Shown piece by piece: positions 1 to 5,323 of a stretch of 8,684 nucleotides of DNA (within the stretch, counting starts at the first letter, position 1; every line of letters starts with the position of its first letter). The DNA is taken from NCBI GenBank assembly GCA_035449045.1, contig DAOTKC010000049.1, positions 1 to 8,684 on the forward strand, given 5' to 3'. The translations under genes were made by a program, and so were the position numbers. The DNA comes from DAOTKC01 sp035449045. Lineage in GTDB: Bacteria > Bacillota > Clostridia > Christensenellales > CAG-917. The notes beneath the pieces were generated by a model. The model made no database searches. It was not told where the DNA came from and saw only the letters and a list, made by a program, of their open reading frames with translations.

Positions 1-460
1 CGAGAATAAACACGATGTGCTCGGGCGGCTCCTCCAACGTCTTTAAAAGGGCGTTGAATGCCGAGGCGGTCAGCATGTGCACCTCGTCGATGATATAGAC
101 GCGCTTATTCGCTATGGCGGAGCGGTAGTTTATCCTCTCTTTAAGTTCGCGGATTTCGTCCACGCCGTTGTTGGATGCGGCGTCGATTTCGATTATGTCG
201 ACGTTGGGGCGCGCAAGCTCGACGCAGGGCACGCATTCGCCGCAGGGCGAGCCGTCGACGGGATGCAGGCAGTTTAACGCCCGCGCGAAAATCTTGGCGG
301 TAGAAGTTTTGCCCGTGCCGCGCGTGCCGCAGAAAAGATAGGCATGGCCGACCTTGCCCCGCTTAATCTGGTTTTTCAGCGTGCGCACGATATGGTCTTG
401 CCCGATAACTTTATCAAAGGTGTCGGGACGGTATTTTCTGTAAAGCGAATTAATTTCCAT
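1..460 (-). CDS. dnaX: DNA polymerase III subunit gamma/tau, N-terminal part (cut by window edge)
   Basis: Clamp-loader ATPase that loads the sliding clamp at the replication fork and organises the Pol III holoenzyme. Only the first 153 residues are in the window; the gene continues past base 1. The translation opens MEINSLYRKYRP, the usual DnaX start. Visible landmarks are the Walker A loop GTRGTGKT at residues 45-52, four zinc-binding cysteines at 64, 73, 76 and 79, the IDAASNNGVDEIRE segment near 92-105, and Walker B IIDEVHML at 123-130, followed by the FNALLKTLEEPP stretch. The ATG at 458-460 is the natural start by homology. I see no good Shine-Dalgarno in front of it, which is unusual beside neighbours that have strong ones. 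Promoter candidates lie at 500-528 and 561-588, and a perfect hairpin lies at 471-491. Family identity is certain. Whether both tau and gamma forms are made cannot be judged here. Confidence 0.97.
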   Translation of the reverse strand, partial: MEINSLYRKYRPDTFDKVIGQDHIVRTLKNQIKRGKVGHAYLFCGTRGTGKTSTAKIFARALNCLHPVDGSPCGECVPCVELARPNVDIIEIDAASNNGVDEIRELKERINYRSAIANKRVYIIDEVHMLTASAFNALLKTLEEPPEHIVFIL

Positions 461-470
461 AACTTAAGTA

Positions 471-491
471 TATATCGGAGATGCCGATATA
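471..491 (-). promoter_or_regulatory. Perfect hairpin in the dnaX leader
   Basis: TATATCGG and CCGATATA form an uninterrupted 8-bp stem around a 5-nt loop, ending 10 bp before the dnaX ATG. If transcription starts about 7 bp after the -10 box at 500-505 (near 493), this stem-loop would be the very 5' end of the dnaX mRNA. It could be a transcript-stabilising 5' hairpin, a translation control element or a protein-binding palindrome. There is no U-tract, so it is not a terminator. The inverted repeat is directly visible; its function is inference. Confidence 0.5.
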
Positions 492-499
492 ACGAATTA

Positions 500-528
500 A
501 TATTATCACCATTTCGAGAAAAAATCAA
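500..528 (-). promoter_or_regulatory. Candidate sigma-A promoter for dnaX (proximal)
   Basis: On the minus strand TTGATT (523-528) is followed after exactly 17 bp by TAATAT (500-505). Four of six and five of six bases or so match the TTGACA and TATAAT consensus, at ideal spacing. It lies 40 bp upstream of the dnaX ATG in otherwise gene-free DNA, which makes it the best dnaX promoter candidate. Confidence 0.6.
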
Positions 529-560
529 CCTTTAATCTTGTGCGCGCCCAAAAGAACTGC

Positions 561-588
561 CTTATAAAAAGTAGTCTAAATCTCTCAA
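561..588 (-). promoter_or_regulatory. Candidate sigma-A promoter for dnaX (distal)
   Basis: On the minus strand TTGAGA (583-588) is followed after 16 bp by TATAAG (561-566), five of six matches in each box. It sits about 60 bp upstream of the proximal dnaX promoter candidate, so dnaX may have tandem promoters. AT-rich DNA gives chance matches, so this is less secure than the proximal site. Confidence 0.4.
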
Positions 589-600
589 ATAACAGGGTTA

Positions 601-680
601 AGTTAAAGGCTCCGCTCAAAAAATCCAAAGCAAACCGGACGGTAACAAAAGCGTAGCCCGATAGCCGGCCTCCCGACAAG
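601..680 (-). other. Unexplained GC-rich intergenic block between the SPOR-like gene and dnaX
   Basis: This 80-bp stretch is clearly richer in G and C than the AT-rich DNA on both sides and has no supportable gene. On the minus strand AGGCCGG (about 666-672) could pair with CCGGTTT (about 631-637) around a 28-nt loop, and a T6 run follows at 618-623. It may therefore be a weak terminator for the upstream gene, a small structured RNA, or a fragment of a dispersed repeat. Firmicutes often carry the SRP RNA gene just before dnaX, but I cannot find the conserved SRP core here. Confidence 0.3.
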
Positions 681-717
681 CAAACGTAATAAAATATGAA
701 AGCAATAAGTTAAAATT

Positions 718-1431
718 TTATAGCGACTGCAGCAGCTTTTTGTGAAGAATAAGGATTTGAACGGAGTAATACCTAAGGTCGGCGGCAAGCGCAACCGGGT
801 TGAAACCGCCGTCCAAAACGTTTTTGGAAATGCCGAGAACGGTTATTATGGCAAGCTTGATTTCAGTCGCCGCCGAAGAGGTGTCGGAAGCGGTTTTTTG
901 CTCGAAGTCGCGCTTTATATTCTCTATTTCATCATATAAAGCCTTGATTTTGTTTTTCGCCTCGTCAATGCCCAGCTCTCCCGCGTCGATTTTGTGCGCC
1001 ACGGCCGAAAACGCCGCAAACGCTTTTTCAAAATATTTTAGGGCTTCTTCGGCGGCGGATTTATCCGATATTCCCTTAAGCTCGGGCAGAGGAAGCGTTA
1101 TTTCTTTCACCGTTGCGCCGCTGTTTTTCCCCGCCACGCTGTCGGCGTCGGCTTTACTGGCGTAGGCGGAGAGCGCGACGAAAAACTCCTCGCCCTCGCG
1201 CGCGATAAAACCCGCCGCGCCCATGCCGCGGAAGAGCTCGGCGTCCTCCTTTGCGAGGTTATAGCTTTGATAGCCCCCAATCGCCACGATATAATAGGAC
1301 TTTTCGGCGCCGCCCTCCGACATCACCGTGTTCAATATTGCGGCGCCGCCCAAAAGGTCGGCGGCAAGGAGCGTAATCATGAATGCCAGCACTACGGCGG
1401 CGACGGCTATCGCACCGGCGCGGTTTTTCAA
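718..1431 (-). CDS. Membrane-anchored protein with a SPOR-like region, function unknown
   Basis: Predicted 237 residues. A hydrophobic helix at about residues 5-30, next to a short KNR N-terminus, fits a single membrane anchor with the rest outside. Residues 46-105 (YYIVAIGGYQSYNLAKEDAELF, then a GAAGFI segment and EEFFVALSAYASKADADS) have the pattern of a SPOR domain, which in other bacteria binds denuded septal peptidoglycan. The region from about 125 to 180 is charged and probably helical (KYFEKAFAAF, KNKIKALYDEIENIKRDFEQK), possibly a short coiled coil. I chose TTG at 1429-1431 because GGAGG lies 7 bases upstream (1439-1443) and this start puts the membrane helix at the N-terminus. The gene stands alone, between the pncB terminator and the dnaX region. 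I cannot name it. The SPOR assignment rests on pattern, not on a profile search. Roles in division, sporulation or envelope upkeep are all possible. Confidence 0.75.
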   Translation of the reverse strand: MKNRAGAIAVAAVVLAFMITLLAADLLGGAAILNTVMSEGGAEKSYYIVAIGGYQSYNLAKEDAELFRGMGAAGFIAREGEEFFVALSAYASKADADSVAGKNSGATVKEITLPLPELKGISDKSAAEEALKYFEKAFAAFSAVAHKIDAGELGIDEAKNKIKALYDEIENIKRDFEQKTASDTSSAATEIKLAIITVLGISKNVLDGGFNPVALAADLRYYSVQILILHKKLLQSL

Positions 1432-1438
1432 AATTCTT

Positions 1439-1443
1439 CCTCC
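1439..1443 (-). promoter_or_regulatory. Shine-Dalgarno that decides the TTG start of the SPOR-like gene
   Basis: GGAGG within AGCGGAGGA on the minus strand, 7 bases before TTG at 1429-1431. The same frame stays open 21 codons further upstream to another TTG at 1494, but that one has no ribosome binding site and lies in the terminator U-tract and promoter. Confidence 0.8.
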
Positions 1444-1470
1444 GCTTGATTTTATTCCGACGCCCCGCCT

Positions 1471-1498
1471 TTTATACGAATTTATAATAACCAAACAA
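1471..1498 (-). promoter_or_regulatory. Candidate promoter of the SPOR-like gene
   Basis: On the minus strand TTGTTT (1493-1498) is followed after 16 bp by TATAAA (1471-1476), giving a predicted start near 1464, about 20 bp before the Shine-Dalgarno. The -35 box overlaps the U-tract of the pncB terminator, so the gene would restart transcription directly after the operon ends. Confidence 0.5.
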
Positions 1499-1522
1499 AA
1501 AAAGCACGCCGCAGCGTGCTTT
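1493..1522 (-). terminator. Rho-independent terminator after pncB
   Basis: A 9-bp perfect stem, AAAGCACGC with GCGTGCTTT (1501-1509 and 1514-1522), encloses a 4-nt loop. On the minus strand it is followed by TTTTGTTT (1493-1500). It starts about 20 bp after the pncB stop codon and closes the galK-lgt-pncB unit. Confidence 0.9.
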
Positions 1523-1542
1523 CTTTATCCTCTATAAAAATT

Positions 1543-2961
1543 CTATCCGTGCAGAAGGGAGTTCCGCAAGGAGTGGAGCTTTACCGAAAGGTCGACCTTG
1601 TATTCGTGGGGGTTGACGGTGCGCTTGTATTCGGGATAAAACTCGGCCATGCTCTCGTCGCAACGCGCGCCGATTTCCTTGAGCGAAGGCAGCTTATAAA
1701 TAAGTTCGCCGTTCTCGAACACCTTGACTAAAAGGTTTTTCATGGTGTAGTTTTCAAAAGTTGTCTTTTTCCACACTTCCTCGGGGTGGAAAATCGTCAA
1801 GGGCTTGGAAGTGTCGTATCTTTCCTCAAACAGCGTGATTAAATCGGCGGCGGCGCGTCCCGATTCGTCGTAAATCCGCATAAGCTTTTTAAAGCCGGGG
1901 TTGGTGTTTTTTGCGCTGGTGTTGGAGATTTTGATTTTAGGCGAAAGCTTGCCGTTCTCCTCGATGGCGGCGAGCTTGTAGACGCCGCCTAAGCTAGCGT
2001 TGGTATAACTCGTAATCAGCTTGGTTCCCACGCCGTAGACGTCAATTTGGGCGTTCTGAAGCTGGAGCGAGGCTATGATGTCCTCGTCGAGGTCGCTGCT
2101 GGCGAAAATCAAAACATCGGAATGTCCGGCTTCGTCCAGCATGACGCGGGCGCGTTTGGAAAGATAGGCCAAATCGCCGCTGTCCAGCCTGATACCGAGC
2201 GGCTTCAACCCCTTAGCCTTCATTTCGTCAAACACCTTGATGGCGTTGGGAACGCCGCTCTTCAGAGTGTCGTAGGTATCGACTAAAAGCAGGCAGGCGT
2301 GAGGATAAATCTCGGCGTAGGCGCGGAAGGCGGAAAGCTCGTCGGGGAAGCTCATTACCCAGCTGTGGGCGTGCGTGCCCTTGACGGGAATGCCAAACTT
2401 TTTGGCGGCCAAGACGTTGGATGTGGAGCGGCAGCCGCCGATATAGGCGGCGCGCGCGCCGTAAATGCCGGCGTCCGGCCCTTGGGCGCGCCTAAGTCCG
2501 AATTCCGAAATGGCGGCGCTCGTTACCTGTTTCAGCCTCGCCGCCTTGGTGGCAATCAGCGTTTGATGGTTGAAGATGTTGAGCAGCGCCGTCTCGATGA
2601 GTTGCGCCTCGATTAGCGGCGCTTTTACGACAATCGCCGGCTCGTAGGGGAAAAAGAGCGTCCCCTCGGGCAGCGCGTAGATGTCGCCCGAAAACTTAAA
2701 GCCGCGAAGCATATTCAAAAACTCCTCGCCGAACACTCTGAGCGAGGCCAGATATTCAATTTCATCCTCGCCGAATTTAAGCGCCTTTATATACTCGACA
2801 ATCTGCTCGAGGCCGGCCGCCACGGCGTAGGAAAAGCCGCCCTGCCCGCGGTAAAACAAATCGAAAACGGCCTGCTTTCTGCCGATGCCGCAGGTGAAGT
2901 AGCCGTTCATCATGGTCAGTTCGTAAAAGTCGGTGAGGAGCGCCAAATTTCTTCTCTCCAT
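1543..2961 (-). CDS. pncB: Nicotinate phosphoribosyltransferase
   Basis: Converts nicotinate, PRPP and ATP to nicotinate mononucleotide, the entry step of Preiss-Handler NAD salvage, in the cytoplasm. The 472-residue length fits the longer bacterial and eukaryotic-like branch. Diagnostic segments are LLTDFYELTMMNGYF at residues 9-22, FDLFYR at 33-38, the GGCRSTSN loop at 175-182, GTHAHSWVMSF at 195-205 (H199 lies where the regulatory phospho-histidine is expected), RLDSGDL at 258-264, and the ASSDLDE and YGVGTKL phosphate-binding segments further on. The ATG at 2959-2961 is preceded by GAGG seven bases upstream. It follows lgt by 47 bp from the lgt-side hairpin and 56 bp from the lgt stop, on the same strand, and is probably the last gene of the galK-lgt-pncB operon. 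I see no strong promoter in the gap. Niacin salvage does not need its neighbours, so the grouping looks like simple co-transcription. Confidence 0.96.
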   Translation of the reverse strand: MERRNLALLTDFYELTMMNGYFTCGIGRKQAVFDLFYRGQGGFSYAVAAGLEQIVEYIKALKFGEDEIEYLASLRVFGEEFLNMLRGFKFSGDIYALPEGTLFFPYEPAIVVKAPLIEAQLIETALLNIFNHQTLIATKAARLKQVTSAAISEFGLRRAQGPDAGIYGARAAYIGGCRSTSNVLAAKKFGIPVKGTHAHSWVMSFPDELSAFRAYAEIYPHACLLLVDTYDTLKSGVPNAIKVFDEMKAKGLKPLGIRLDSGDLAYLSKRARVMLDEAGHSDVLIFASSDLDEDIIASLQLQNAQIDVYGVGTKLITSYTNASLGGVYKLAAIEENGKLSPKIKISNTSAKNTNPGFKKLMRIYDESGRAAADLITLFEERYDTSKPLTIFHPEEVWKKTTFENYTMKNLLVKVFENGELIYKLPSLKEIGARCDESMAEFYPEYKRTVNPHEYKVDLSVKLHSLRNSLLHG

Positions 2962-3002
2962 TACTTATCCTCTTGTAAATCCTAAATCAAGTTTTACATA
3001 AA

Positions 3003-3023
3003 CCCCAACCCGAAAGGCTAGGG
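3003..3023 (-). terminator. Weak stem-loop overlapping the lgt stop codon
   Basis: On the minus strand CCCTAGCC (3016-3023) can pair with GGTTGGGG (3003-3010) over 8 bp with two G-U pairs and a UUUCG loop. A short U-poor tail (UUUAUGU) follows. The lgt stop TAG lies inside the stem. It may be a leaky terminator or processing site that lowers pncB expression, or chance. Confidence 0.3.
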
Positions 3024-3944
3024 CATCAGGTTTTTGGCGTCGGAATCATGGGCAAGCTTTTCGATGTCGACCTCGGGCACGACCAGCCCGCCCAGTCCGC
3101 TATAATCCTTTTCGTCGGGCTTTTGCGCTTCCCTCTTTTTGCACCAAACGTAATAAATAACGGCGGCAATCGCGGCAAGCGGCGCCAACACGAAGCTCGC
3201 CACCAACGTCAGCCTCACCCCGCCGTCGGTGATGACGGCGTCAAGCCTAATCATTTCGAGGAAGCCGCGCGCCGTAAAATACCACGCCGCGTAGAAGAAG
3301 CCGAGGATGCCGGGCGCCTTTTTATTTTTGCGCCAGACGGCGTAAAAAATAAAGCATCCGATTAGGTTCCAGAGCATTTCGTAAAAGAAAGTCGCGGCAT
3401 ACCAGCCCTCGGCGACGCCTGCGAAGGGGCTGTCGATGTAGACGGCGAAGGGGAACCATTGCAAAGCGGGATTGCTGATGGCGACGCCGAACGCCTCTTG
3501 GTTTATAAAGTTGCCCCATCTCCCTATCGCCTGACCCAAAAGTAGCGCGGGAATGATGAGGTCGGCCACCTTGCCGAAGTTTCTCTTTCTGATAAGGCTG
3601 AAGATAATGCCGCCGATGACGCCGCCCAGAATGCCGCCGATTATGGTGATTCCGCCCTCCCAGATGGCGATAAAATTGACGAAATCGTCCCACGTTTTGA
3701 CGGGAAGATATTCATCGGGGCGGACAAGAACGTAAAGCAGCCGCGCGAAGATGACGGCGAGCGGAATAATCCAAAGAAAGAGCTCCAAAGAATCGTCGGG
3801 CTTAAGGTCTATTCTCTTTCCTTCACGGATAATGTAAATCAGCCCGATTACCATTGCCGAGGTCAAAATCAAGCCATACCACTCCACGGTAAGGCTTCCT
3901 ATTGAAAAGGCAACGCGGTTGATTGCGGCAAGCAGAAATTCCAT
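3018..3944 (-). CDS. lgt: Prolipoprotein diacylglyceryl transferase
   Basis: Membrane enzyme that moves diacylglycerol from phosphatidylglycerol to the lipobox cysteine of prelipoproteins, the first step of lipoprotein maturation. The 308 residues hold about seven hydrophobic segments. Family landmarks are EWYGLIL at 21-27, ARLLYV at 67-72, WEGG at 95-98, the signature GQAIGRWGNFINQEAFG at 137-153, FFYEMLWN at 186-193 and WYFTARGFLEMIR at 221-233. R142, Y222 and R226 line up with E. coli R143, Y235 and R239. The residue at the place of E. coli H103 (HGG) is I102 (IGG), a notable substitution. A charged tail of about 40 residues follows the last helix. I chose ATG 3942-3944 because AGGAGG sits four bases upstream. 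The ATG at 3962 would put that site inside the protein and overlap galK. The Shine-Dalgarno overlaps the galK stop, suggesting translational coupling. Confidence 0.95.
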   Translation of the reverse strand: MEFLLAAINRVAFSIGSLTVEWYGLILTSAMVIGLIYIIREGKRIDLKPDDSLELFLWIIPLAVIFARLLYVLVRPDEYLPVKTWDDFVNFIAIWEGGITIIGGILGGVIGGIIFSLIRKRNFGKVADLIIPALLLGQAIGRWGNFINQEAFGVAISNPALQWFPFAVYIDSPFAGVAEGWYAATFFYEMLWNLIGCFIFYAVWRKNKKAPGILGFFYAAWYFTARGFLEMIRLDAVITDGGVRLTLVASFVLAPLAAIAAVIYYVWCKKREAQKPDEKDYSGLGGLVVPEVDIEKLAHDSDAKNLMP

Positions 3945-3948
3945 AAAA

Positions 3949-3954
3949 CCTCCT
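3949..3954 (-). promoter_or_regulatory. lgt Shine-Dalgarno overlapping the galK stop codon
   Basis: On the minus strand the galK stop and the lgt ribosome binding site share bases in TAGGAGG (TAG at 3953-3955, AGGAGG at 3949-3954), and ATG follows after TTTT. Ribosomes ending galK would sit on the lgt initiation site. The site also fixes the lgt start at 3944. Confidence 0.85.
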
Positions 3955-5227
3955 AGCGCCAAAGCGGAACGATTGTCGCGCCCGGCTCCCTGATGGCAAG
4001 TTTAAATGTGTTTTTTTCACCGAACAGGGACTTAATGTATCTAAAATAAGCATTTGAAGTGCGTTTTTCGACAAAAACCAGAATTGTTCCTGCGAAACCG
4101 CCGCCGTGGACGCGGACGGCTTTAACCCCCTCGAAGCGGCGGGAAAGCTCGATGCCGAGCGCGACGGGCTGGAGGGTGTCGGACTCGGAGTGAAGGTTTT
4201 GAAGGAGCTTGGCGCTGGAGTCGCCCGACTCATTTATGAGCTTTAAAAAGGCGTCCTGATTAATGGAATCCAGCGCCGCCGCGATGGCGTCCACCCTCAG
4301 ATTTTCCTCGAAATAATGAAGGGCGCGGAGGACGGCGCGTCCCGAGCATTTTTTAACTAATTCGGGCATACTTTTCACGAACTCGTCCATCTTTACTTCG
4401 CGAAGGACGTTTTTGCCGAAGTGGGCGGCGACGGCGTTCATTTCCGACTTTATGGCGGAATATTCGGCTGTCAAGCCGCTGTGGTCGCCGCCTGTGTTGA
4501 CGACGAAAATATCCAAACCCCAGAACTGCCAGTTGAGCCGCCTGAAAGCGGGACGCTCCACGCTCTCGAAGTCGATTAAATTAATTCCGCCGAGCGCGAT
4601 GGAAGCTTGGTCCATAAGGCCGGAGGGCTTGCCGAAATACTCGTTCTCGGCGAATTTGGAAGCAAGCGCCTTTTCGACGTTGCCGACCTCCGAGTTGTTG
4701 AAAAAGTAGTTAAAAATCTCGGCAATGAGCACTTCGAACGACGACGAGGAAGAAACGCCGGCGCCCTTAAAGACTTTGCTGGTTACGGTGGCGTCGAAGC
4801 CGCCCGTCTTAAGCCCGTTTTTCATAAAGTAGGCGGCTACGCCCTTGACGAGCGCCTTGGATGAAAACTTTTCGCCCTCCTCGGCGTTAAGATTGTTCAA
4901 ATCGACCTCGACGGGTTTGAAGCCCTCCGACATCACCCTGATTTTGTTTCCGCTCCGGGGCGTAACGGCGGCGAGCGTGTCGATGGTGACGGCGGCGGCC
5001 ACTACCTTGCCGTTGTTGTGGTCGGTGTGGTTGCCCGCCACTTCGATGCGGCCGGGCGAGGAAAAGAACACCGCGTCGGATGCTCCGAAATTCAAAATGT
5101 GCTTGTCGAGCAGGTTAAGATAGCGGGAGCGGTGTGAGAAATCCGAAAAGTCGCCGTATAGCGCGGCGGCGGCACTGTCAAAAGTATTGGTAATTATTGC
5201 GGATTTTATTGCATTTATGCTTGCCAT
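3953..5227 (-). CDS. galK: Galactokinase (GHMP kinase, divergent GNHTDH-type signature)
   Basis: Phosphorylates galactose at C1 with ATP, the first committed step of the Leloir pathway, in the cytoplasm. The 424 residues show the GHMP layout: galactokinase signature SPGRIEVAGNHTDHNNG at 57-73, ATP loop KGAGVSSSSS at 154-163, GKPSGLMDQ at 199-207 with D206 as the probable catalytic base, and the C-terminal HGGGFAG motif at 374-380. The usual signature is GRxNxIGEHTDYN. Here the N and E positions read E62 and N66, and Y is H70. I recall this GNHTDH form in clostridial proteins annotated as galactokinase, so it is probably a real sub-branch. The galT gene next door supports galactose as substrate, but another sugar is possible. 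The ATG at 5225-5227 has no Shine-Dalgarno; the leader is T-rich. It is the first gene of the galK-lgt-pncB unit, with a promoter candidate at 5265-5293. Confidence 0.9.
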   Translation of the reverse strand: MASINAIKSAIITNTFDSAAAALYGDFSDFSHRSRYLNLLDKHILNFGASDAVFFSSPGRIEVAGNHTDHNNGKVVAAAVTIDTLAAVTPRSGNKIRVMSEGFKPVEVDLNNLNAEEGEKFSSKALVKGVAAYFMKNGLKTGGFDATVTSKVFKGAGVSSSSSFEVLIAEIFNYFFNNSEVGNVEKALASKFAENEYFGKPSGLMDQASIALGGINLIDFESVERPAFRRLNWQFWGLDIFVVNTGGDHSGLTAEYSAIKSEMNAVAAHFGKNVLREVKMDEFVKSMPELVKKCSGRAVLRALHYFEENLRVDAIAAALDSINQDAFLKLINESGDSSAKLLQNLHSESDTLQPVALGIELSRRFEGVKAVRVHGGGFAGTILVFVEKRTSNAYFRYIKSLFGEKNTFKLAIREPGATIVPLWR

Positions 5228-5248
5228 AATTCAAAAAAAATGTATAAT
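5221..5248 (+). promoter_or_regulatory. Candidate galT promoter
   Basis: On the plus strand TTGCCA (5221-5226) is followed after 16 bp by a perfect TATAAT (5243-5248), giving a predicted start near 5255 and a leader of about 69 nt. The -35 box lies over the first codons of galK on the other strand. It faces the galK promoter candidate. Confidence 0.6.
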
Positions 5249-5264
5249 TATTTTGATATTCTCA

Positions 5265-5293
5265 ATAATAACATAGTTTTATTTCAATGGCAA
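5265..5293 (-). promoter_or_regulatory. Candidate galK operon promoter
   Basis: On the minus strand TTGCCA (5288-5293) is followed after 17 bp by TATTAT (5265-5270), preceded by TG one base before the -10 box (extended -10). The predicted start near 5258 leaves a leader of about 31 nt. It has the same -35 hexamer as the galT promoter candidate. Confidence 0.6.
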
Positions 5294-5310
5294 TTCTATT
5301 TTACATTTCC

Positions 5311-5316
5311 CGGGAG
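5311..5316 (+). promoter_or_regulatory. Shine-Dalgarno that decides the galT start
   Basis: CGGGAG (5311-5316), matching the GGGAG part of a ribosome binding site, lies 7 bases before ATG 5324-5326. The same frame is open upstream to 5240, but the extra 28 codons are AT-rich, begin inside the promoter and lack a ribosome binding site. Confidence 0.75.
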
Positions 5317-5323
5317 AAATTAT

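Noticed and set aside
461..717. SRP RNA gene upstream of dnaX
   Set aside because: Position would fit, but I could not find the conserved core with its GGAA tetraloop on either strand.
603..794. Minus-strand 63-codon open frame over the SPOR-gene end and the GC-rich block
   Set aside because: It overlaps the 3' end of a better gene in another frame, lacks a ribosome binding site, and its composition does not look like protein.
1432..1494. Longer N-terminus of the SPOR-like protein starting at TTG 1494
   Set aside because: The start lies in the terminator U-tract, has no Shine-Dalgarno, and a strong GGAGG precedes the TTG at 1431.
3945..3962. Upstream ATG for lgt at 3962
   Set aside because: It would translate the AGGAGG ribosome binding site and overlap galK; the ATG at 3944 is properly spaced from that site.
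5253..5282. Alternative galT promoter TTGATA-18-TTTTAT
   Set aside because: Poorer -10 box and longer spacing than TTGCCA-16-TATAAT; kept only as a fallback if the first is not used.
5240..5323. 28-codon N-terminal extension of galT
   Set aside because: AT-rich, begins inside the promoter region, and has no ribosome binding site; homologous sequence starts at MARRKV.
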